Shown here piece after piece: positions 49,428-62,788 of a DNA stretch of 64,000 nucleotides. The position numbers and the translations under genes were made by a program. Position 1 is the stretch's first letter; every line of letters begins with the position of its first letter. Source of the DNA: Gnetum montanum (Eukaryota; Streptophyta; Gnetopsida; Gnetales; Gnetaceae); contig MNCI01016028.1 of assembly GCA_015680685.1 (NCBI GenBank), forward strand, positions 502,305 to 566,304. Direction: 5' to 3'. The notes beneath the pieces were generated by a model. It was not told where the DNA came from. It ran no database searches and saw only the letters and a list, made by a program, of their open reading frames with translations.

Positions 49428-52400
49428 GAGTATCTAGCTATTAGAGATGAAATTTAGACACTAACTAGTGTTGAGATTTAGCAAAGATAGAACATGCTAG
49501 ATAACCTTGCATGACATCCCAATATCAATTTCAATAGCAAAAATTATCAATTCCAAGACCAACACAATGAGGGAGGTGGTATTAGTATTCATGACAATGA
49601 TGAGGATGAGAATCCTCATACTTCATTGTCTATCAAACTCTTCTCCCAACATCATACACAACCACAAAGCTCAATCATGTATCATGTTAGACTCATCAAA
49701 TTCACTAATCCATTCTCTATGCATATTTTCCAAACTATTGATCTTGTTGTAGCTAGGTTCGCTACTTCAACTGTTATCATCTTACTAGTAGTTGCTTTGT
49801 CACTTGCATATAGTCTATTTCCAAGTAAAAATACCATCAATCCAACATCTTAAGCATAATTTCAAACCCTAATACACTATTAAATCTATTCAAGCCCTTA
49901 TCCCTTGTACCACTAGTGTAAGAACCCAAGTTTTACTGTCATCTCTTCCATCTTTCTAGCATATGCCTTAATACAATACCCCACAGTATGTCTCCATGTC
50001 TACTATTGCACCTCTAGCTAACTTTGCCTATTTATAACCTTAGTTTGGATGATCCTAATATACCATCCATCCCTGGTGTTTCACCCAAGTTAATTCTCTT
50101 ACTCTAAGACTTATCTTCCAAGTTGTAGGTAAATGAAGATAAGAAATATAAAGCAATAGGACTACATGAAGGCAATTCTACTATTTCTATTGTCCATCTC
50201 CTTGTTGATCCTACTAGTCCATTGATCCCACCTGTACAAGTTTCCATAGGGGTTTCTTTATTTCACCAGTTATAATGGAAATTCTAATCCCATAAATCAT
50301 GTCAACACTTTCCACAATGAATGCATGTTATTGGAAAACTGCCATCATACTATTCTTAAAAGCTTCTCCAACTCTCTAATTGGAAAAGCACTTGAATGGT
50401 ACAGATACCTTTCCCAAGAGTCTATCATCTCCTTGAAATAGATGTTCATCACCTTCATGGAGAGGTTTAAAGATAATATCACCAGGGATGATACTATGCA
50501 AAAGCTCTTAACAATCAACAATAAGGCAGGCTCACAATGAGTCCATCTTGAAGTTTATCTCTAGATGGACTCCAACAATAATGGAGATCACCCATTCATT
50601 GCCCCATGATTAATTATTAGATATTTTTATGAGAGCTATTAATGATTATGTTAAAGGAAATTTGGTCTACCCTAGGTTGCTTGGTCTTCATGATGCTATT
50701 ACTTTTACCAAATACATTTTAAAGGTGATCATTTAATGTAATGATTAGAGTGGATTAACTTCTGCAACAAGGTAGACATGGTAGAAAGCAAGGGGAAAGC
50801 CTCCAACAATGTGAGATAAATGGTGACATTAATGAACTAATTCTCAACAAGTTCATTATTAAGTAATGGTGGCAATAGGAATTTAAACTCTAAGTCCAAT
50901 AGAAATGGATAAAATTCATCTAATAGAGAACAAAGTAGAACACCCAAGGATATGTTTAAATACAATAATTTCCTAGTTATCTACATACAAATCCATAACA
51001 TGCTATTGAAAAAGGAACACATTATCCTAAAATACATCTTAGAGAAAACAAGCGCATGATTCAAAATACTCCAAACTTTGGCCATTAATCCTTCCTAGTA
51101 GGTGGAAGAAGACCTAATTGTCCTGAAATGTTATAATCCTAACAAATTTTGTTATTATCATGTAGTTGCATGATATGATACTATGATATTGATAATTGTA
51201 AGATAATTAAAGATAATATTCAAGCATTGGCAAAAAATGGAAAAATTGTTTTCAACATGCTATTATAATCAAGAAACCAAAACATATATATCTTCTAAGA
51301 CCTGATAAACACTAATTCAAGGAGAATCTCTACTTTTTTCATGGATCCCAAAGGTAGCCAATCCAAAACACCCCTTTATTATTCAAATGAACTCACCTTA
51401 ACATGATTCTACTTTAGCCACTGATGTGAATCCATTAAGTCTCAAAAAGTCCTTTATAATTAATCTTCCTTGGAATGATTCCAATGCATCCACTTCAAAA
51501 AATATACCTAGATCTCCAATGGTTATTAACATGACACCTCATTATGATGAATCTTTCATATGTTCAAATCCCACTTCTAGCTACCCTCCATCTTCTCCAA
51601 GAAACAGATTATCTTTATCTATACCATCTCATCCTGTTGATTATCCTTTTATTCTACTTTATGCTTTGCCTTCTCCATCATGTTCCCTATCTCCACCTAT
51701 GTCACAAAAGCCTCCCATACCTTTTACTCCTCCACCTTTCATTGGGATCATTACCTAGGTTCAAAAAGAAGCAACGGAAAATGATAAGAAGAAAGAGAGG
51801 AAATAGGAAAATAAGCAACCTATACAAAACAAAAAGAAGGTCTTGTTCTAAGATGCATCGAACACAACTTCTCCTGCTCTTGCTACTACATCAACTCTTC
51901 TTACATTAGACATTATTTCTCCTATACTAGCCACCAAAGATGTAACCCTTGGAGATAAAGATTTTCCTCAATTCATATTTGTGATGAAGTTGAAGGGAAT
52001 GACATTCTCTCGTATCAATCTTATCTCAACTTCTAAGAAACATTGTTTGGCATTGAAAAATATTTTTAAATCCATCATAATACTAGAAAACATTTAGCCT
52101 CATGCTCACACCATCTCATTAGTATTCAACACCTCATAGTTTGAGGTTAACTATTTGGTGTTTAAAGGAGAAAATATTAGAAGAAATACTTAATAAGTAT
52201 CATGTACCAACTTCTTATCTACATCATGATATGGAGGAAATTGTGGCACGATTGTTGGTGCATATTGATAATCAAGCTAGAACCAACATCATTTCATGGA
52301 TTATCATCAAGCATCTTAGCCTTGAAATATGTCACATACTCCAAAAACTCCTCTCTCATTTTGTTTAGTTGTTCTAGAGTAGAGATAATAGGAGTAATTA

Positions 52401-53155
52401 AGTTATCCTTTTAAGTAGAAAGTTGCATCACAATTGAGGTAGTCGTTTTAGTTATTTGAGATTTGGCAAGTATAAACAGTTATCTAGGTAGGCCTTAGCT
52501 AGCTTATCACTATGCTATTTTCTCCGTTGTACATCAAAAAATTTACTTTTCATGCAAAGATGGGGAAGCGATTATACATGCAAATCCAAAAGTACTCATT
52601 ATTTTGTATCTTAATGTCATAGAAGAAACTAGCCTAGGGTTTGACCCTACACTAATAGGATAAACTTTAATGGAACAAGAAGTCAACAATCTATAAGTTA
52701 TTATTCCTTGGTCATAAGGTATATACAAATTCATGGATCTAAAATTTAGTGAACTAGAGATAGTTAAGTTAGTCAAAAACATAAATGGTCCTACTAGATC
52801 ATAAGCTAGGAAGGCCATTGCCAAGATTTAGCTACTACAATAGTCACATCTCCTTTTTTTCTTTTTTTGTATTGTTTATTTTTTACTTAGCATTCACACA
52901 TATTTTCTATTCTTAGTTATTTTTAGACATTGGCCTTGCTTTCTTTAGTTTACACTTTCACAATGTTTATTGCTTTTCTAGCTTAATTATTCTTTATGTT
53001 ATATCACCATTTTTAAGTTCTTCTTTTATTCACATTTAAAATTTTATTTTAATTTCTATTTATTTTATTTCATATTAGAAAAATTAAAAATCATAAACAT
53101 TTAAAAACTTAGAAAATCTCATAAACATAGAAGACTAGAAAACTATCATAATTAT
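49428..53155 (+). mobile_element. Gypsy-type gag remnant and flanking repeat DNA
   Basis: On the plus strand, 50,370-50,720 translates to a gag-domain pattern (LIGKALEWYRYLSQESI, FMERFKDNITRDDTMQKL, YPRLLGLHDAITF) with in-frame stops. 51,426-51,758 is open for 110 residues rich in P, S and N (SPPMSQKPPIPFTPPPF), as in the linker after gag. No LTR pair or convincing pol was found. 52,400-53,155 is unassigned. Confidence 0.55.
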
Positions 53156-55950
53156 CCTAGCATTATCCCAACAAAATAAGGTTAGTTGCATAAGTTCATT
53201 TTTAGCATTCACCTCTATGAAGAGCTAGATTTTTGTTTATTTGTAGTTGCTTCAAATCATCTTTGATAATTTTTCCCATGTCCTCTTTGATCTTCCTTTT
53301 GGTGGATTTCTTGAAATAATGATGTAACAACCTTTATTTATAGGCTCATTGTTTGATCTTGTTTGCATATGTCCAAAGCATCTACGCCACCATTCTTGTA
53401 GCTTATCTAAAATAGAAGTCATTCCAAGTCTTTGTTTGATGTTTGTATTATGTAGTTTATCTCTTTTAATAACCTTTAACATCCATCTAAGCATTTGGGT
53501 TTCTACCATACTGTTTTATTATTCATGCCCCCTATTTTGTAGTGCCCAACATTCAACATCATATAAGATAACAAGCCTAATTACTATCTTGTAAAATTAT
53601 TCCTTTAATTTTATTGGTATTATTTTATCACATAAAATACCATTAGCTTATTTCCATTATGACCATCTTGCCTCAATTCTATTTCTTATATTTTTACCAA
53701 TTTCATCATCTAATTGGAGGATTGATAAGAGGTAGTGAAATTATTTACAATGAGAGATTTTTTTACCTTGAATTATCACTTTTATTTTACCATTATTTAT
53801 GATATTATTAAAATTCCGTTCTATATATTTTTTCTTAATTCACTAATTTTTAAGCCTTTTAATTTGAGAGCATGTTTTGACTTATCCATTTTAAAAGCAA
53901 TAGTTTCTCAACTTGTATCCACAAATGTAATATCATATGAGAATAGTATATATTAAGGAATTTCATCTTGTATTTTCTTTATTAATTCATTCATGACAAT
54001 GACAAATAAGTATAGGATAAGTGCATATCCTTAATATAGACCTAGTGTGATTGAAAAATCAAATTTTGTTCCATAAGATATTCTAATTTTAGTAGTAGCT
54101 ACTTCATACATGTATTGAATCACTTTAATATATTTATTAGGGATGTTTTTTCTTCATAAGTCCCACCAAATAATATCTCTATGCACTATGTCATATGTTT
54201 TTCCAAGTCAATGAAGATCATATATATAGTTTTTCTATATTTTCTAAAATTTTCCATGAATTATCATATCAAGAAAATAACCTCTTAAGTAGATCTTCCT
54301 AGCATAAATTCAAATTGATTTCTGATACTATTGATTCATGTCTTATATGTTGCTTTATGAATCTCTCCTAAAGCATCATGGTCTGGCTTATTAGCTTGAT
54401 CCCGCTATAGTTTGGCTAATTTTGTATGTTTCTTTATTTTTGTAAATGGAAACAAGAAATATTTTTCTCCAGTTGTTAGGCATTTCTTTATGCTTCAAAA
54501 TTTGTTAAATAATTGTATCAACCAAGAAAATTCTACATCTTCCAATGCTTTCCAAGCTTCTATAGGAATGTTATCTCATCCAATAGCTTTTCCATTTTTC
54601 ATCTTTGATAAGGTTGTCTTCACCTCAAGGAAGGAAATTTCATTAACCAAATCAAAATTTGGTTCTTCTTCTTAGATGTCCTTTTTTGGAAATTCTTCAT
54701 TTAATAATTCTTAAAAATAATTTGTCCACCTATTCAAAATTTTATTTTCTTGTACCAAATTATTTCATCTTCTTCGTTGATGCAATTGACATGATCAATG
54801 TCCTTACATTTCTTGTTTTGTATTTTTGTTAATTTTCAAATAAAAATTTTCCCTTTCTTTGTTCCTAATTTTTCATAAAGGGTATCCAAGATGTTATGTT
54901 TGGCTTTGGCTACTACTATGATTACCTCTTTCTTTGCCATTTTATATATCAACTTGCTTTCTTGGCTACCACTTTACCACCATTCCTTGAAGAATTTTTT
55001 CTTATTTTTGTATAAAATGTTGCAGTTTATCACTTCATCACAAAGTCTTCTTTGGAATGTATTTTTTATCTTTTTTTTCATCTAAAATTTCCTTTTTAAT
55101 TCTCTAAATGTTAGTTTCATTTGATTTCAAATTAAATTTATAGGGTAATTCTAATTCTAGGTGCCTTTTTTAAGCAATTATTCTTTGAATAAGGTGATGT
55201 TATCTTTATTTAAATTCAACAATTTTATATTTTTAGTCCCTTTTCTCATGCTATATTTTAAGCTTTCTATAGCTAAATCCATGCCATTAGTTGATGTTAA
55301 TTTTCAAGGCATTCTCTAGGTATGACCTTATAGTCTTTGCACATGACCTAGTCTCTTTGGTGCAACAAGAAATAATCAATTTGTGTTTTATTCATAGCAT
55401 TCTTATAAGTACTAAAATTTTCTATCCTATTCTTGAAATAAGTATTTGCAATTGCAAGGTCACAAGAACTTGTAAATTATAGTAGTAAGTCTCTCATATT
55501 ATTGCACTTTCCAAATCCATCTCCTTTGTGAATCTTGTCATATCTCATTATTATGGATCCAACATGATCATTAAAATCCTCTCTAATAAATATGCTATCA
55601 TTTTGGAAAATCTCTTGAAGCATCTAATTCATAGAAATCAAAAAATCATGCTTGATGAAATTTTCTAGGCTAATTTGTGTTGCATATACAATAATGACAT
55701 TGATGATCTTATTCCCAAATACAAGTTTAATGCCCATAATTTGATTACCATGGTAATATACTTGTACCACTTTATCTTTGATAGATTGATGATGATCACT
55801 CTATTTCGGTAATTTTCTTTTCTTAAGTAGAAGATTTTATAGCCTTGGCTTAAATATTTAGCTTTCTCCCCTTTCCATCTTGTTTGTTGAAGGTATTCAA
55901 TGTAGATTATTCATATTTTCATGGAATTGCTATCTAAATTTTTATCACAT
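53156..55950 (-). mobile_element. RTE-type LINE, nearly full ORF2, dead
   Basis: Minus-strand translation from about 55,900 downward gives an endonuclease-like start (QQTRWKGEKAKYLSQGYK), then KMKNGKAIGWDNIPIEAWKALED (split here at about 54,570-54,640) and ANYSGIKLISQTMML of the RT fingers. The C-terminal tail at 53,252-53,509 contains MLRWMLKVIKRDKLHN, LQEWWRRCFGHM and KGRSKRTWEK, the standard end of RTE-clade ORF2. The catalytic FADD region is too decayed to read. Its orientation is opposite to the LINE in the PBA1 intron, and it is another copy of the same clade. Confidence 0.7.
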
Positions 55951-56425
55951 TGGACTTACTTCTTTATTTACACCCATCCCTAATGTGGAAATCCTTGTCT
56001 CCTTTTCATAACATCTAGGTGATGATGTTGTGCATCATTTTTGGAGAATGTTGTAATAATTCCTTGCCTATTTTTTATAGCAACTAGGCCATGTGACTAC
56101 TGCGCATCATATTTGGAAATTTCCCTAGCATTTTCAAAATCTAAAAAAAGTTTGTCCATGAGATTTAATAAGGTTTTACAACTAGTTGCTAAATTGATGC
56201 TAATTCTCCTTATTTTGGATCCAACCTTGGGACTAACATTGGTAGATTTAGAAAACTGGAAAACTATAAAAATAAAAAACTATAAAATCATAAACATATA
56301 AAAAAATAAAAGTCCATAAATAATAATAGTCCTTGTAACATAGCCAATATCCATGAAGTTTTCATCATCAATAAAATACATAGTATTCCATTTAAAAATA
56401 AAAATACAAAATATAAGTTAATTAG
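55951..56425. other. Unassigned spacer
   Basis: AT-rich, with A-rich repeats such as AAAACTATAAAA near 56,250-56,310. Nothing else is recognised. Confidence 0.35.
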
Positions 56426-57000
56426 ATTGTGAGGAATTTTCTTTGGTCTGGTGGAAAGGAGCATTGCCTATTTCATTTGATTTCTTGGGATAAGATAACT
56501 ATCCTACTTTATCTAGGTGGTTGTAAGCTTCAGGATTTTGAGAGGTAGACTTGCATTCTAGTTACTAAGTTGGCTTGGGAGGTTTGGTCCCAAGCATACA
56601 AGCCTTGGGTCCATTGTCTTTGGATGTGCTATCCTAATAAGTGGAATTTTTTGGCTAGAGCCTCAAAGATATGGAAAATCATTAGGAGAGCATGTAATTT
56701 TCTTCAATCACTTGGACATAGGGACTTTGGGTAAGTAGACATTTCAGTGAAAGGTCTTTCGGTATTACAAGCTCATCACAAAATGATTGGGAAGTTTTTT
56801 TTTCTAAAGTAGTCATCCTATTACATAAAGGTCCATAGACACATATAAATTATTGGTTCAATAGGAGGCAGTGAAGAATTTCATCCATTTTTCATAAAGA
56901 TAATATACATGGCTAATTTAACAAAATTTTTGACATCATTAAAAAAATAGCCCTCCTAATTTAGCCCATGAAGATAACTTGCACTTTTCTTTGATAAACC
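56426..57000 (+). mobile_element. L1-like LINE fragment
   Basis: The plus strand reads IVRNFLWSGGKEHCLFHLI, SWDKITI and GCKLQDFER, then TKLAWEVWSQAYKPWVH, the region after the RT domain of plant L1-type ORF2, upstream of its zinc-finger domain. It parallels 33,340-33,540. Fragmentary and interrupted by stops. Confidence 0.6.
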
Positions 57001-57780
57001 ATAAATAATTAATCTCATGTCTTTATAGGCCATTCCTTGCCAAAGTAAGAGGATGAGACCTTATTGAAAGGTTGCATTATTATCCAAAGGTGAGATTTTT
57101 TTCTTGGTTGTTGGCTTAGCATGTAGTGCTCACTTAGGAAAAACTCCAGTGATGGGGTTTTGTCATGGTCTATTTATAGGAATGTCTATTTACAAATGTT
57201 GTAAGTCAATTCATGTTCATGTGGACTCGGATCCTATGGGATTAGTGTTGGAAAATAATTATAGAAGGGTACATCATTAAAAGCCACCTACATGAGATTT
57301 CATTTTGGGTGAAGGTCACCTAGGAGATTTGGCTTGAGTAGAATGCTCATACTTTTTGTGCAAAATACCTAACATATTCCTATAAATGCATCTTGAAAGC
57401 ATTCACCAAATTTACTTGTGCTAAAACATCCAAGAATGAATGATAGAAATGTTTAATACTTGGGACTCCTTATGAGATGAGCAAATGTGATGCCCATAAA
57501 TTGTGTGTTCTTTTGATTTTTCTAATATGAATATCTTCTATTTTAAATGAACTTTACGATGTTACACATAACTAATTTCTAATTTTTGGTTAAGATGTCC
57601 TATAGGAATGCCAGGAGTTTTTGATTAGTTTGGGTATTCATTTATTTTACTGGAGGATCTTCTACTCTCCATGATGATACTATTGTTGTAATTGCTGATT
57701 TGTGGGTTCACCCTTCATTATATAAATGATTATACTTTTCATAAAAATAAAATAAAAAATACTATCATGAAAATCCTCTT
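57001..57780. other. Unassigned spacer
   Basis: No reliable coding potential. It may be the tail of the preceding LINE fragment. Confidence 0.3.
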
Positions 57781-58097
57781 GCATCTAAGATAATCCCTAG
57801 GCCATCATTGCCAACTACCTAAAGCTTCATCATCAGTGGGAAAAATCCTTTCCACCACTTCCAAATCCTTTCCATCTTTCACTTTTCCATTGAAACCCCT
57901 AGGTGCATCTACTCTTGCTTAAAAGAAATACATATTAAAAATGTTAGAATTCATGTAAAATAGATAAAAATACTAACATAAATAAACTAAAACAATATTT
58001 TTTAGACTAAAGAAAATTAAAATAAGGAAAAATAAAATAAATAAACATTTTTCCTTACATGTAGTTGCATCATTAGGACCCACTCCATCTCCATCAT

Positions 58098-58670
58098 TGT
58101 CACATCGCCATTCCCAAATGATGTTGTTGCATAACAAAGATGATGCCTCTTGATAACAAGTATTATTGTTATTGTAATAAGACCCAAAAGGGTAGTTGTA
58201 ATTGAGATCCAAAAGGGTGCATTGTAATAACAAACATGTCTCTTGAGGTAACCTTTGGGGGTTAGACCTAAGACATTTATACTTGGGCTTAAAGGTCATG
58301 CTAGGTATGGAGTGGCGGAGTTGGTACAGGCAAGTCATAGGAGCTGGATGAAGCAGGATAGGAAGTGGACTAGCCATCCCTTCTAGTCGGTAATAGGCCT
58401 AATTGTGGTGGTAGTGCTAGATTGCCTCTAAGGGATAGATGCCAAAGGAAGAAAATCCTAAGGAATACTCTTAAGGCATGATCTAGATACACTTTTTCAT
58501 TTTAATAAAGCATTCTTTTCTTTCTCTTTTTGCATTTTCCTATTATTTCCTATATGCATAATGTTGAATGTTACATATATTTAATGTTTGGTATATTATT
58601 ATTTTCAGAATATTGTCTAATATAATGTATATTTGACATTTGCCATCACATCCAAGAATGGGATGTCACA
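58098..58670 (+). repeat. 5' LTR
   Basis: 573 bp, paired with 62789-63351. Starts TGTCACATCGCC and ends GGGATGTCACA. A TGTCACA/TGTGACA-type short inverted repeat marks both ends. Confidence 0.85.
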
Positions 58671-59329
58671 ATTGGTATCAAAGCAAACTATGAACCAAGG
58701 TCCATTTAGAATTATGGGCTGAGTACAACATGAAGTTGATGATGAATCATGAAGCCACAACACAAATAGTCATTGATCATCTCCAAATGCACTAGATGTA
58801 AGCCAGAAGGTACCATTTCATTGATTTCATGAACAATGGATCAGGAATCTACAAAAGACATAGATCCCACCAAAATTTTTTCATGGATATCATTAATCGA
58901 TGAAGATTTGATTACACTTTATCAAGATTCATCAATTGCAAGAGATGTTGGTAAGATAAGGATACACTAGTATAGGTAACTCTCACCCATCTTAATACTA
59001 AAAAAATATGCTATTTTGATCTTCTTAATTCCTAAACTCTCGACTTCATTTTTGAACCTTAAGACTATGTCCAATGCATAGTACTTATTGAGATGATTCC
59101 AATGGTATAAATTCCATCTCAATCGGACTTACAGTTTGGGAGATATTGCTATTTTAAGTTTCCTAATATCCATGAATTAAGATAATATTAAATTTTTAAA
59201 TTATTATTAAAAAAAAAGCAGAAGTTTGTGGGTTCGACCCCATGCCCCAATATCAAAATATTAATATAAAACTTATTTTAAGTAGGAGGTTGTAGGTTCA
59301 AACCTCAACCTTAGAAAAAAAACTTTTTT

Positions 59330-59940
59330 TGCAAGCTACGTTGGCGTACAAGGGTCATGTAAGCCTAGTAGGAGTTGCATAGGTCCTATAGGCCATGTAA
59401 GCCTTTTAAGGGCCGCGTAAGACCTACAAGAACCATGTAGGCCTTGTAGGCCATGTTAGCCCTATTAGGACAGTACAACCCTTATGGGAGGGCCACTAGC
59501 CTTGTGTGACCTTCTATCTAACTGTGTGCTCTATTGCAACACGTTGCCTGATGCCACCACTATTATCTACTACTTTCTTACATCCTCCCTCCATTGTCTA
59601 CTACTGTTGTCCCTTGCCTACTTCCATTATTGCTCACCTATAGATGCCACTACCTACAATTTCCATGCACTACCTCAATTGTGCCCTATGCCATTGTTGC
59701 CATTTGGTTGCATTATCCTTCACTGATAGACATCGACGGTGCCATGGATTATAGGTATCCCTAGAGCTTTGCAAACATCGACAATGCTATGGATTACAAG
59801 CATCGTTAATGCTTCGTGAACATCAATGGCAATGGCATAATAGATTACAAGCACTCCCAGGACTTCGTAGACACCAATGGCACCATGCATTATAGGCACT
59901 CCTAGCATCATAGATTACAAGCACCCTCTAGCGTACCGAA
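59330..59940. repeat. Two degenerate tandem arrays inside the LTR element
   Basis: 59,340-59,480: short units around CCATGTAAGCC/GGCCATGT, roughly 18-24 bp apart. 59,730-59,940: units of about 55-65 bp around ACATCGACGGTGCCATGGATTA and TACAAGCA. The minus-strand frame of the second array reads as a repeated peptide (VPIMHGAIGVYEVLG, MLVIHSIVDVCKALG, IPIIHGTVDVYQ). Confidence 0.6.
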
Positions 59941-60465
59941 AACCCTCATGAGAAATGTGAGTGCAAGCTTTGTCTAGGCCATGCAGGCCCTAGTGCAAGT
60001 TATGCTAACTCGCTTGGGGCCACACATGCCATCATGTGGGCTATGTGGGCCCTCACATGGGCTGCACAAGTCCACATGTAGATCATGTTGGCCTTTACCT
60101 TGGTCATGTAGGCTAGAAAAATGGGTTCTCTACTTTCCACAATGTCACCTCTATGCTTGTTAACCATAACCACACTCTCGATGCACTTTCCAATGCCTAG
60201 TTGCCTAACCACCCAACACTTAGCACTACTATCTTGCATTGCCCAACAACCTTGCATCACCCAAGCCACCATAGCTATTACTGTTGCCCTACATCTACCA
60301 TCATTCTTGCTCTAATGACAACTGAAACCTTTCTATCAAATGATGAGAATTTGGAAGTTTTCGTTAATTGATGAAAAATTCAAAATATCCATCGTCAAAT
60401 GTACTTAAAAAAATGTGCAAAATTAATTTTTAAGTTTGAATTTGGCACCTTGGTAATAGTGAAGA

Positions 60466-60533
60466 TGAAAATTCCATAATTAAGTGCACTTGTCCTTGAG
60501 TAGAGCTAGGATGGGTGACCTCTCAAGAAGTTT
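60466..60533 (+). pseudogene. 5S rRNA-derived fragment
   Basis: AATTAAGTGCACTTGTCC is followed by TAGAGCTAGGATGGGTGACC and TCTCAAGAAGT, matching in order the A-box to C-box part of plant 5S rRNA (about residues 45-105), with G/C-to-A/T decay. A TTTTT run follows at about 60,536. Plant Cassandra elements carry 5S sequence in their LTRs; here it is internal. Confidence 0.65.
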
Positions 60534-61228
60534 CATTTTTCACACTAAAAGGTTCTAGACTTCAAAAACCATAACTTTTGATTTTGGAAGCTTTTTTCAA
60601 CAAACAAAGAGTCATTTCCTATAGATTTCAACCTTTCAGACACTATGGTAAAGTCAAATCTACCCCATGGAACTTTAAAAATTAGTTTTCACCCTAGCTC
60701 GACATAGTGCCTCAACACCCTCAAAAGTTTAATTTTAACATAACTGAGCATATGATGTCCATTTTCAACATATGAATAGTCATGTCCAACATTTTTCACC
60801 CTTTTGAACTTAATGGTAAGGTCATATTTATCATCTGAGTACCTAATAATTTAATGATATTATGGAACTATGCCCTATAAGTCGACAACATAAAGATAAC
60901 TAAGTATGCGTTGTTGGGAAATAACCTTTGTAGTTAGCCTTAAGATCTCTATGGCATGTCATTAGTTACACTGCTAGAGTTAGTGTTCAGTTGATGATGT
61001 AGTAATATTGAAAGATTGTTAAGAATTAGATGATGTAGTAAATAAGTTAATTAGTTGATGTATTAGTTGGAGAATCAGTTGATGAAACAAAATAGCCTTC
61101 AATAATCAAAAAGATGTATATCAATCTATCTTGTAATCAAAACATAGGATAGAACAACATGGAGATTCAAAGTATTATTTTGATAAGGTGTATGATACCC
61201 ATGAAGAGAAATGATATAGAAGAGAATC

Positions 61229-62330
61229 CAAGAATTAGAATTAAAGTTTCAACATACAATGTGCTTGCAAGAACCCTAGCAAGTGAGAAAAAACATCCGT
61301 TATGTCCAACATGGGCCTTGGATTGGCATGAATATTGATATCCATGCATATTAGCAAAGCTACAAGATTTGGATATTGATGTTTTATGCTTACAAGAAGT
61401 CTTGCTATGGGAATCTCTCTATTATATCAATTCCAACCAAACTTGGAAAAGATGGGATATATAGGTATTTATAGGAAAAAAGTTTCTTGTGAAAGTTCTT
61501 CTTTTGAGCCATATAGTTTAGTTTATTGCAACATGGATGGTTGTGCGATCTTTTATAAAGAAGCCAAGTTTGAGTTAGCACAAATATTTGAATGAAGTTT
61601 AGAAAATATGATTTTTAAAATCTCAAAACTTCAAACCATGGAGAAGAAAGGATAGCTAAGATTTCAATAAAAATCACATAGCCTTGACAGTAATTCTAAA
61701 AATCTAGTTATTAGGAAGATGTGTATGTGTAGTCAGCACACATTTAATTGCCAAATCAACATGATTAGATGTTAGACTATGCCAAGGAGCATACTTTATT
61801 AAGAAAATAAAAGAAAGTTTGAAGAATACGTTATTCTTAAGTTATACTAATCTAGTTCCATTTGTTCTTTGTGGAGACTTCAATGCAAAAGTTGGAAGTA
61901 GTGTTTATCAATTCTTAAAATATGGATATGTAAAAGAATCCTTGGAAGATGAACTTGATTTGAAGAAGATATTTCCATCAATTAAACATGAAATTCTATT
62001 GGCCAGTGCATATTATGCTTACTTTGAATCTGTAATAGATAAATTAGATTCTAGAATTTAGGAATAGAGGATGTTGTTGGATAGTATTCATCAAGAACCA
62101 TAGTTTACCAATTAGTTAGCTATGATTAATGAGGATGGATCAACAACATTTTTTATTGAGACTTTGGATTATATTTGGTATGATGTTCAATTCTTTCAAG
62201 TAATCTAGTTACCAGAGTTGATTTTTAACAATGAAGTTGAGAAGAATTAATATTAAGTGTTACCATCCTAAACAAGACCATTCGATCATATACCACTTAT
62301 GGTAGAATTTCAATTACTCCCATTAGTTCA
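61229..62330 (+). pseudogene. CCR4-type deadenylase processed pseudogene
   Basis: Matches the endonuclease/exonuclease/phosphatase domain of plant CCR4 (mRNA poly(A) deadenylase of the CCR4-NOT complex). In order: STYNVLARTLASEKKHPLCP and TWALDW (61,245-61,330), LDIDVLCLQEV with the catalytic-type Glu (61,375-61,400), LEKMGYIGIYRKK (61,440-61,480), MDGCAIFYKEAKFELA (61,535-61,580), FVLCGDFNAKVGS (61,864-61,902), TLDYIWYD (62,161-62,184) and FDHIPLMVEFQ (62,282-62,314) in place of S-DH. Spacing between motifs matches the protein with no introns, so it derives from an mRNA copy. Stops and frameshifts show it is dead as a protein. The N-terminal part of CCR4 is absent. Confidence 0.8.
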
Positions 62331-62788
62331 TAAGGTTGATCAAGATCAAGAAGTATCTCACCCTTACTTTTAGTGATGAATCTTATTATTTTATTCATTG
62401 TTTAATTTATATTTTAAATTAGATAAATAAATATCTGGGGTAATGGAAGTTGGGAATAAAGGATTTGCCTTACCTTTACTTGGATAACCAAATACAAGTT
62501 GTACTTTGTGTAACCTTGGTTAGATTGGTGATTGGTGTTTGGTAGATCTTTAATTCACCTCTTGACGTTATCTTAAGAAAATGAGGTAACTAATAATAAA
62601 GTAATATTTAATAATCATATATATTTTTCTTACATATAATTTGTTTGTAGAATAAATAAGAAACAACTTCAAGTTCAAATGAGAAATTAAATTATTGAAA
62701 CATAGGAGCATAACAGAAGCATTGGAGTTGGAAAAAGATAGTGAATGTGGACTTGTTCAAGGAAAAATGAAACCTAAGGGGGGTAGAT

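Noticed and set aside
57973-58377. Open frame of 134 codons, with a similar one at 62,757-63,068
   Set aside because: Both lie in the two LTRs on the strand opposite to the element, which explains their similarity. No protein evidence otherwise.
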